From assembly GCA_030745885.1 (NCBI GenBank), contig JASLNR010000019.1:1-64000 (forward strand): DNA of 64,000 nucleotides, read 5' to 3'. Origin of the DNA: Candidatus Thalassarchaeaceae archaeon (GTDB lineage: Archaea; Thermoplasmatota; Poseidoniia; Poseidoniales; Thalassarchaeaceae). Below the pieces are notes generated by a model. It made no database searches. It was not told where the DNA came from and was given only the letters and a program-made list of their open reading frames with translations. Positions within the stretch are counted from its first letter, which is position 1, and every line of letters begins with the position of its first letter. Positions 16,240 through 22,645 of the stretch are shown one piece after another. The translations under genes and the position numbers were made by a program.

Positions 16240-18018
16240 ATGGCAGAACGCAGGCAACCCATCGTCGCCGTGCTAGGGCACGTTGACCACGGCAAGACCT
16301 CCCTGCTCGACCACGTGCGCTCCCTGGGCGAGCACGGTCGCGCCTCGGTGATGGATCGCGAGGCTGGTGGCATAACCCAGCATATCGGCGCAACGGAGGT
16401 CCCGGCGGACGTCCTCAACGAATTGTGCTCGCCACTGCTGGGGGGGAAGGCCTTCGACTCGCCCGGCCTGCTCTTCATCGACACACCCGGACACCACTCT
16501 TTCTCCACGCTGCGAACCAGAGGCGGCTCGCTTGCCGACATAGCGATCCTGATCGTGGACGTGATGGAGGGGTGCAAGCCACAGACGAGGGAGTCGGTTC
16601 GCGTCCTCAAGCAGTCCAAGACGCCGTTCGTGATTGCTGCCAACAAAGTCGACCGGATACACGGCTGGCACGCAGAGCGGGGCCGCGCGATGGCCCATGC
16701 GATGCGCGACCAGTCGAAGGAGGCGATTGGGCTGTTCGAGCAGCGCTACTGGGACCTAGTCGGGCAATTCGCCGAGGATGGATTCAATATAGAGCGCTAC
16801 GACAGGGTGCAGGACTTCACGAAGGACATCGCCCTAGTCCCAATCTCAGCCAGGGAGGGAGAGGGGGTCCAAGACCTGCTGGCCGTGGTAATAGGGCTCG
16901 CCGAGCGATTCCTCGCAGAGCAGCTCACCGACATCGAGGGCTCGGGGGAGGGCACCATCCTAGAGATGAAAGAGGAGCGCGGCCTCGGCAAGACGCTCGA
17001 TTTGATCCTCCACCGCGGATCCATCCGCAAGGGGGACGAGGTCGTTCTAGTGACCGGCCAAGGGGGAGTTAGCACCCACGTGAAGGGGCTTTTCTGCCCG
17101 AGGGGCATGAGCGAGATGAGGGATGCTGGCAACCGCTGGGACGATTCCGAGGTCGCCTATGCGGCGGCTGGGGTAAAGATCAGCGCCCCTTCGCTGGAGG
17201 AGGTCCTCGTGGGCACCACCCTGCGCGTGGTCAACTCCGACGAAGAGAGGGCGGGGGCGATGGCCGCGGCCAACGAGGAGGCCAAACTCTCCGTAGAGCT
17301 CGATGAGGAGGGAGTGTGCATCAAGTCAGACACCGTCGGTGGCCTCGAGGCGCTCGCCAAGGAGCTCGGGGGCAAGGAGATCCCGATTAGGGAGGCCTCG
17401 ATAGGCAAGGTCAGCCGTCGTGACGTGCGAAGCGCCGAGGCCTCCTCAGACCCATTGCACAGAGTCATCATGGCATTCAGCACCGACATCCTCGCAGAGG
17501 CCGAGGTCGAGATCGAGGACTCGGAAGCTGGCGTTCGGCACATCGGCTCCGACATCATCTACCGCATCCTCGAGGAGCACGAGGAATGGGTCCAGCAGAG
17601 AAGTCTGGAATTGGAGGAGGAGAGACGTGAGAAGGTTATCTACCCGGGCAGGGTTATGCTCCTGCCGGACCATACGTTCAGGGTGTCGAAACCCGCAGTG
17701 GTGGGAGTCAGGGTGCTCGCAGGCCGAATCCACGTGGGGCAGAGGCTGCTGAAGGAGGGCAGGCGATTGGGTCAGATCAAGTCGATTCGATCGGGCCAAG
17801 AGAGCATGAAGGAGGCGATACAGGGGGCTGAGGTGGCCATTGCTGTAGAAGGCGTCACCGTCGGCAGGCAGATTGACGAGGGGGACGTCCTGCTGGTGGA
17901 CATCCCCGAGTCGCATGCTAGGAAGCTGAGGAAGATGGAGATGACTGCGGCCGAGCGCGAGGTCTTCGAGGATTTGCTGGCCCTGCACAGAAAGGAGGAG
18001 CATTTCTGGGGTCGCTGA
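16240..18018 (+). CDS. infB: Translation initiation factor aIF5B (IF-2 family GTPase)
   Basis: 592 residues. G1 GHVDHGKT is at 13-20, a long switch region contains ITQHIGATEVP as in aIF5B, G3 is DTPGHHSF and G4 is NKVDR. EF-Tu-like barrels and the C-terminal domains follow. The compact form without the long eukaryotic N-terminal extension is the archaeal type. The factor promotes subunit joining and initiator tRNA placement. ATG 16240 was preferred to GTG 16231 because GAGGTG lies at ribosome-binding distance from the ATG. It follows ndk by 28 bases. Confidence 0.97.
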   Translation: MAERRQPIVAVLGHVDHGKTSLLDHVRSLGEHGRASVMDREAGGITQHIGATEVPADVLNELCSPLLGGKAFDSPGLLFIDTPGHHSFSTLRTRGGSLADIAILIVDVMEGCKPQTRESVRVLKQSKTPFVIAANKVDRIHGWHAERGRAMAHAMRDQSKEAIGLFEQRYWDLVGQFAEDGFNIERYDRVQDFTKDIALVPISAREGEGVQDLLAVVIGLAERFLAEQLTDIEGSGEGTILEMKEERGLGKTLDLILHRGSIRKGDEVVLVTGQGGVSTHVKGLFCPRGMSEMRDAGNRWDDSEVAYAAAGVKISAPSLEEVLVGTTLRVVNSDEERAGAMAAANEEAKLSVELDEEGVCIKSDTVGGLEALAKELGGKEIPIREASIGKVSRRDVRSAEASSDPLHRVIMAFSTDILAEAEVEIEDSEAGVRHIGSDIIYRILEEHEEWVQQRSLELEEERREKVIYPGRVMLLPDHTFRVSKPAVVGVRVLAGRIHVGQRLLKEGRRLGQIKSIRSGQESMKEAIQGAEVAIAVEGVTVGRQIDEGDVLLVDIPESHARKLRKMEMTAAEREVFEDLLALHRKEEHFWGR

Positions 18019-18098
18019 TATCTGAGACAACCGGTGTTCACAGGTCCCGAACACTCAAGTAGTCATCGAAACGGCCTCGGGACGTTCGAGGACTCTTC

Positions 18099-19085
18099 AT
18101 GACAATCGCTCAAGGCGGCACAGTTAGCTCCAAGGATCTCATCAGGTCAGTCTCCGGTCACTCGAACAACCTCATGAGCGAGGTGGCCAAGGTCATCATA
18201 GGGAAGCCGGAGAACATTCGCAAGGTCACCATTGGAGTCCTGTCCAACGGGAACATCCTCATCGAGGACAACCCCGGCCTAGCCAAGACGCTGATGGCAA
18301 ACACCTTCGCCAGAGCGCTCGGATGCAAGTTCAAGCGAGTCCAGTTCACCCCCGACCTGCTTCCCGCCGATATCATCGGGACCTATATGTTCGACCAGAA
18401 GACCGGCGAGTTCAAGCCCCGTTTCGGGCCCCTTTTCACCAACGTCCTGCTGGCCGATGAAATCAACCGGGCACCGCCCAAGACTCAAGCAGCCCTTCTG
18501 GAGGCCATGGAGGAGAAGCAGGTCACCATCGAGGGCATCACGCACAAACTGCCCGCCCCATTCTGCACCATGGCGACCCAGAACCCGATAGAGCAGGAGG
18601 GCACCTACCCGCTTCCCGAGGCTCAGATGGATCGGTTCCTGATGAAGATGAGCATGGGCTACCCCACCAGAGAGGAGGAGAAGGCAATCCTCCAGCGCAG
18701 GAAGCTCCGAGGCAAGGACGACTACGACGTCGAGCAGGTGGTCGGCCCACGGAAGGTGGTCGCGATGCAGCGGGCGCTCGAGACCGTTCACGTCGATCCC
18801 GCGATTATGGGCTACATCGTCGAGCTCGTGCAGCGCACCCGCGCAGATCCGCGCATCGAGGCGGGGGCCTCACCCCGAGCCAGCCAGTCTCTGTTCAAGG
18901 CGGCCAGGGCCTCGGCGGCGATCGACGGGCGCGACTACGTGATTCCCGACGACGTCAAGGGCGTGTCCCTAGACGTCATCAGCCACAGGATAGTGCTCAA
19001 GCCCGAGTCCAAGATCAGGGGCGTCACGGGGAAGCGCATCGTGAACAAGATCCTCGGTGAAGTAGTCGTCCCGGTGATCCAGTAG
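18099..19085 (+). CDS. MoxR-type AAA+ ATPase
   Basis: 328 residues of the AAA_3/MoxR family. The P-loop is NPGLAKT near residues 56-62, Walker B LLADEINRAPPKTQAALLEAM near 122-142, and sensor-1 ATQNPIEQEGTYPLPEAQMDRF near 162. MoxR ATPases act as chaperones that mature or assemble enzyme complexes, usually with a DUF58/VWA partner. No such partner is adjacent; the next gene is a ParA-like ATPase 40 bases downstream, so their substrate may be different here. Confidence 0.93.
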   Translation: MTIAQGGTVSSKDLIRSVSGHSNNLMSEVAKVIIGKPENIRKVTIGVLSNGNILIEDNPGLAKTLMANTFARALGCKFKRVQFTPDLLPADIIGTYMFDQKTGEFKPRFGPLFTNVLLADEINRAPPKTQAALLEAMEEKQVTIEGITHKLPAPFCTMATQNPIEQEGTYPLPEAQMDRFLMKMSMGYPTREEEKAILQRRKLRGKDDYDVEQVVGPRKVVAMQRALETVHVDPAIMGYIVELVQRTRADPRIEAGASPRASQSLFKAARASAAIDGRDYVIPDDVKGVSLDVISHRIVLKPESKIRGVTGKRIVNKILGEVVVPVIQ

Positions 19086-19125
19086 CCTGGACAACCCCAA
19101 TTAACCGCATCGCGGACTCCGTGGC

Positions 19126-20028
19126 GTGGCCATAGTCATCGCCTGCGTCAACCACAAGGGCGGCTGCTCGCGTACCACTACCGCGGTCAACCTCGCCTCC
19201 GCCCTCGCGATGGGAAGCACCGAATACGGAATCCGCCGCAGGAGGGTGCTACTGGTCGACATGGACCCGAAGGGGAACGTAGCCACTACCTTCGGGGTGG
19301 ACAAGCGAAACGTGGGGCCCACCATGGACGAGCTTTTCTCCAAGGGGTTGGATGACGACTCGCTCGCGCTGGACGACTGCATTCTGGGGCCCGAGATCCT
19401 CACGAGGTCGATGTACGCGGCATGGAAGAGCCACAACCCGGACAGAAAGCGCGGCCCCCCGAAGCACATCGCCATACGTAACCTCTGGGTCCTGCCCGCC
19501 GACCTCGACCTGTCCGGCATAGAGGTCGACCTAGCCACGAGGGTGGGCAGGGAGAATCGACTCAGGCTCGCCCTGCGGGAGGCCTTGGGGACCTTCGATG
19601 TAATCATCATCGACACACCAGCGTCACTGGGGCTGCTGACCATCAATGCCCTAGCCGCAGCCGAGTGGGTCCTGATACCGATCCAAGCCGAGTTCTACGC
19701 CTTGGAGGGCATGGGGCAACTGATGAACGCCATCAAGGAGGTCCAGAGGTCGGTGAACCCGGACCTCGGGCTATTCGGAATCCTGCTTACAATGGTGCAG
19801 TCGAGGAGCAAGTTGTGTGAGGCAGTGACCGAGCAGGCGCGCAAGCACTTCGGTGACAGGGTTTTCGAGACGCAGATACCGCGCTCGGTGGCAATCGCAG
19901 AGTCGCCCTTGGAGGGAGCTCCTATCGTAATCGCGCAGAAGCCGACCAAATCCAACCCCGCGAGTATGGCATACTGGGATTTCGCCAAGGAGGCAGATGC
20001 TAGGATAAGAGCGATTGACGAAGCATAG
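19126..20028 (+). CDS. ParA/MinD-like ATPase with altered P-loop
   Basis: 300 residues, clearly of the ParA fold. The Walker A' region is at residues 11-19, LVDMDPKGNVATTFGV is the Walker A'-following strand, DVIIIDTPASLGLLTINAL is Walker B, and IPIQAEFYALEGM follows. The usual KGGVGKTTT is KGGCSRTTT: the signature Lys11 is kept, but the P-loop lysine is replaced by Arg16 and the glycine by Ser15. ATP hydrolysis may be slow or lost. It starts at GTG 19126, 40 bases after moxR. A second ParA (41679-42632) keeps the canonical loop, so this copy may have a specialised or non-catalytic role. Confidence 0.9.
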   Translation: MAIVIACVNHKGGCSRTTTAVNLASALAMGSTEYGIRRRRVLLVDMDPKGNVATTFGVDKRNVGPTMDELFSKGLDDDSLALDDCILGPEILTRSMYAAWKSHNPDRKRGPPKHIAIRNLWVLPADLDLSGIEVDLATRVGRENRLRLALREALGTFDVIIIDTPASLGLLTINALAAAEWVLIPIQAEFYALEGMGQLMNAIKEVQRSVNPDLGLFGILLTMVQSRSKLCEAVTEQARKHFGDRVFETQIPRSVAIAESPLEGAPIVIAQKPTKSNPASMAYWDFAKEADARIRAIDEA

Positions 20029-20062
20029 GCTGGCGACTGCTCTCTATGTGGGAGAAGGGCCT

Positions 20063-20124
20063 GGGCCGGGAAATAACAACAAAACCCGGTCCCCGGAGGA
20101 CCTCTTCCCCCGGTTTCTCCGGGG
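20063..20124. terminator. GC-rich double hairpin between convergent genes
   Basis: Two predicted stems lie in the 156-base gap between the ParA-like gene and the convergent coiled-coil gene. Stem 1 pairs GGGCCGGG (20063-20070) with CCCGGTCC (20085-20092), one G-U pair, closing a 14-base A-rich loop. Stem 2 pairs CCCCGG (20108-20113) with CCGGGG (20119-20124) over a 5-base loop. No T-run follows on either strand. This may be a bidirectional end-of-transcript structure, or a small structured RNA. Confidence 0.4.
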
Positions 20125-20184
20125 CGTCCGTCGCACTGAGTCTTACCTTTGAACGAATCGGTAAGCGATTGGAACGGCATTAGC

Positions 20185-21279
20185 CTATGAGTTGGATTTC
20201 TCCATAACGCTCTGTCGGGCGTCCAGCAGGGCTGCCTCCATCTTGACCCTGATCTCGGACTCCATGGCCTTGAGCATCTCCCCGACCTCCTTCTTCGACA
20301 GGTCGGAGCGCTTAGAGAGCTGCTTCTCGAGGTTGGACATCATCTCTGACTCCCGCTGCTTGACAAAGTCGGCTACTCGTTGCTCCATCTCGACCTCGCG
20401 CTCCAGGGCGAGTTCCTGTCGTCGTAGCGCCAGAGCCGCTTCCATGGTCTCGCGCTCGGTACGGAACCTGCGATCGAGTTCGCCCAGCGCTGCCCGCTCG
20501 GCCTCCTCCTCCAGCGCCTTGGTCCTCTCATCGATGTCTGAGGTCATCTCCTTCTCCAGCGATTCGCGCTCGCTCTCGAGCTGCTTCTCTAACTTCGACT
20601 CGTGCTTCCTTCGCTTCTTGGCGATTCTGTTGCGCATCTGGATCTCCTGGTCCAGGCGATGGGCATCCAACTTCCTGTGAACCTGGGACTCCATCGCCTC
20701 GCGCAGGTCCATCTGGACCCTTCGCTCCATGCGCTCGATGCTCTGTGAGGCTTCGAGCTCCAAGCGCTCCTCGAGGAAGGCCCTCCTCCTAGAGAACTCG
20801 ACCTCCATCTCCTCTCGGAGCCGGTCGCGCACCTTGGTGGAATGAGCCTCCACCCTGCGGTCCCTCTCCAAGTCGAGCTGTTCCCTTAGCCTGTTCTCCT
20901 CGCGGCGCAGCCTGTGCAGCATCTCCTCGCGCAGCAGACGCTCCTCGCGCTCCAGCGCCTCCGTCTCCAGCCTCTCGAGCTCCTCCTCGAGCTCGTCCCT
21001 GAGATCGGCCTCGATCTGCTGGAGCTGCTCCTCGAAGAGTATCTCGTTGGCCTTCCTCATCGCACCGTGCATCCCCGAGACCCGTTCGGTCATCTTCGCG
21101 ATACGCATCCTGCGCTCCCTTCGTATCCCAGATCGCAGGTTCGACTCCTCATCCAAACGCTCCCGTGCCCTCGAAGAGTGAGGCGTCCCAGAGGAGGAGC
21201 GTGCGTGCTGGGCCCTAATCGCATCGAGTTCGTCGATGCCCTCGGCATTGTCCGCATCCGGTGACTTGCTCTCACTCAA
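20185..21279 (-). CDS. Long coiled-coil protein of unknown function
   Basis: About 364 residues, dominated by Glu, Arg, Leu and Lys in heptad-like order from residue ~60 to the end. Examples are ADLRDELEEELERLETEAL and LREEMLHRLRREENRL. No signal peptide, membrane helix or enzymatic motif is seen. Such proteins form long helical rods or SMC/golgin-like scaffolds. Frame and composition strongly suggest a real gene, although acidic/basic coiled coils are hard to assign. TTG 21279 was chosen because the 40 codons before it look non-coding; an internal ATG would give a shorter form. It is convergent with the ParA-like gene. A cytoskeletal or chromosome-organising role is speculation. Confidence 0.75.
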   Translation of the reverse strand: MSESKSPDADNAEGIDELDAIRAQHARSSSGTPHSSRARERLDEESNLRSGIRRERRMRIAKMTERVSGMHGAMRKANEILFEEQLQQIEADLRDELEEELERLETEALEREERLLREEMLHRLRREENRLREQLDLERDRRVEAHSTKVRDRLREEMEVEFSRRRAFLEERLELEASQSIERMERRVQMDLREAMESQVHRKLDAHRLDQEIQMRNRIAKKRRKHESKLEKQLESERESLEKEMTSDIDERTKALEEEAERAALGELDRRFRTERETMEAALALRRQELALEREVEMEQRVADFVKQRESEMMSNLEKQLSKRSDLSKKEVGEMLKAMESEIRVKMEAALLDARQSVMEKSNS

Positions 21280-21483
21280 GTGCCCATCCCCAAGTCTACG
21301 CGCGTTTCGGGGTATTTGAGAGCGGAGGGTCCAAATCGGGCGATAAACACGGTTTCGAAGGACTATTGAAGTGGCGAACCAGCGTGAGTTCGGCCTCATC
21401 TGAGAGTAATTTCAGACAGATCAAGAAGCGGAGCCCCTCATCTGACCTCAGTCCTACAATCCCATTGCTTACCGATGAGGGTC

Positions 21484-21491
21484 AATATAAT
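21484..21491 (+). promoter_or_regulatory. Putative TATA box for a leaderless transcript
   Basis: AATATAAT-like sequence centred about 29 bases before ATG 21517. In archaea this spacing places transcription initiation at or next to the start codon, which supports the chosen start and a leaderless mRNA. Confidence 0.5.
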
Positions 21492-21516
21492 CCGGAGTGG
21501 CTTCCCTCGGAATACC

Positions 21517-22176
21517 ATGGTGGACGTATACGTTCTCGAATGTGAGGGCGGCAACTACTACGTCGGGAGGACTGCCGACGGCGAGAGGAGGCTGAAGCAG
21601 CACGTCTTGGGCAAGGAGGCCAAGTGGACGAAAAAGCACAAGCCGAAGCGGGTCGTCAGTTACCTCAGTAACGTGAAGAAATCCGATGAGAAGAAAATCG
21701 CTGAGCGCATGATCAAGAAGCATGGCGCCAGCAAGGTGCGAGGGGGGCCATACATCCAGACGAAGAGGAAAGTAACCTGCGGCAGGTGCGGAAGGCCGGG
21801 CCATATCCGTACCAGCTGCCGCAACAAGACCACCGTCGATGGGGTCACCATCACCAAGAAGTCGTGGGTCTATCGACCGAAGCCCAAGCCCAAGAGGAGG
21901 TCGAAGGGGAAGAAGGTCGTGGGCCGCACCAAGAAGAAGGACGGTACGGTAATCAAAGTCCACCCAGACGGCTCGAAGACGGTAATCAAGCCCGAAAGGG
22001 AGATGACTGCAGAGGATGCCAAGAGGAGGAACACCAGGCATCTAATGCTCAAGAACGTCATCTGCGCGAGATGCAAGAGGATAGGCCACGAGTCCAAGGA
22101 CTGCACGGCCAAGACCATTCTCCGACCCACAGGCCCCCTTGCCAGGATGGAACGGCAGGGACTGCCTGAGCGATGA
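21517..22176 (+). CDS. GIY-YIG-like domain protein with two CCHC zinc knuckles
   Basis: 219 residues. The N-terminus (VYVLECEGGNYYVGRTADGE, then RRLKQH) matches the GIY-YIG nuclease fold: YVL for GIY, YYVG for YIG, and the following Arg. Two retroviral-type zinc knuckles follow, CGRCGRPGHIRTSC (residues 88-101) and CARCKRIGHESKDC (183-196), joined by a very lysine-rich linker. The C-terminal half should bind RNA or single-stranded DNA. A catalytic glutamate of GIY-YIG enzymes is not obvious, so nuclease activity is unproven. The ATG is supported by the TATA spacing. CCHC knuckles are common in eukaryotes and their viruses and uncommon in prokaryotes, which makes this fusion notable. Confidence 0.8.
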   Translation: MVDVYVLECEGGNYYVGRTADGERRLKQHVLGKEAKWTKKHKPKRVVSYLSNVKKSDEKKIAERMIKKHGASKVRGGPYIQTKRKVTCGRCGRPGHIRTSCRNKTTVDGVTITKKSWVYRPKPKPKRRSKGKKVVGRTKKKDGTVIKVHPDGSKTVIKPEREMTAEDAKRRNTRHLMLKNVICARCKRIGHESKDCTAKTILRPTGPLARMERQGLPER

Positions 22177-22227
22177 CTGGGGCCACCCCTAGAATCCCCG
22201 ATACCACCGGGTTCGGACCTTCTAGCG

Positions 22228-22641
22228 TCAGAATGTGACGTTGAAGGAATTGGAGCAGGAGGGGCATCTCAGCTCGCGCTTGCCCGGACGCGGGCGAATC
22301 CTGAGCTGGCTCTGGCAGCCCGGGCACCCTATCTCGACCTTGACTATCTTTCTCGTGATGACGAAAATCCCCGAGCACGAGGCGCAGGTCAGCTCCACCG
22401 GCCTCTTCTCGGTGCCGGCCACGACCACGGTGGCGCAGTGTGGGCACTGGACCGACTCGCCCTTGAGCGTCTCCATCGTCGGCTCGTGGCTCACTCTGCA
22501 GACGGCCCCGCAGATATCGCATTCCACCTCTCCCATACCTTGGGGCAGCATGTGGTCGCAATTGGGGCATTCCACCAATGGGGGGGCGTGCTTGGACTCG
22601 ACTTCGGGCGGTGATGCCACATCGGGCCCAACTGCATCCAC
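22228..22641 (-). CDS. Multi-zinc-ribbon protein
   Basis: 137 residues with three successive pairs of CxxC knuckles: CPNC/CDIC near residues 25-45, CPHC/CASC near 66-89, and CPGC/CPSC near 105-127. Each pair should form one zinc ribbon. Nothing else catalytic is present. It begins 4 bases after the stop of the metal-transport ATPase upstream, so co-expression is likely, and a role as a metal-responsive or nucleic-acid-binding protein is possible. No precise family was recognised. Confidence 0.8.
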   Translation of the reverse strand: MDAVGPDVASPPEVESKHAPPLVECPNCDHMLPQGMGEVECDICGAVCRVSHEPTMETLKGESVQCPHCATVVVAGTEKRPVELTCASCSGIFVITRKIVKVEIGCPGCQSQLRIRPRPGKRELRCPSCSNSFNVTF

Positions 22642-22645
22642 TTAA

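Noticed and set aside
19126..20028. Nitrogenase iron protein or arsenite pump ATPase
   Set aside because: ParA-specific stretches (DTPASLGLLTINAL and the AEFYALEG block) place it with ParA/Soj, and metal-binding cysteines of NifH are missing.
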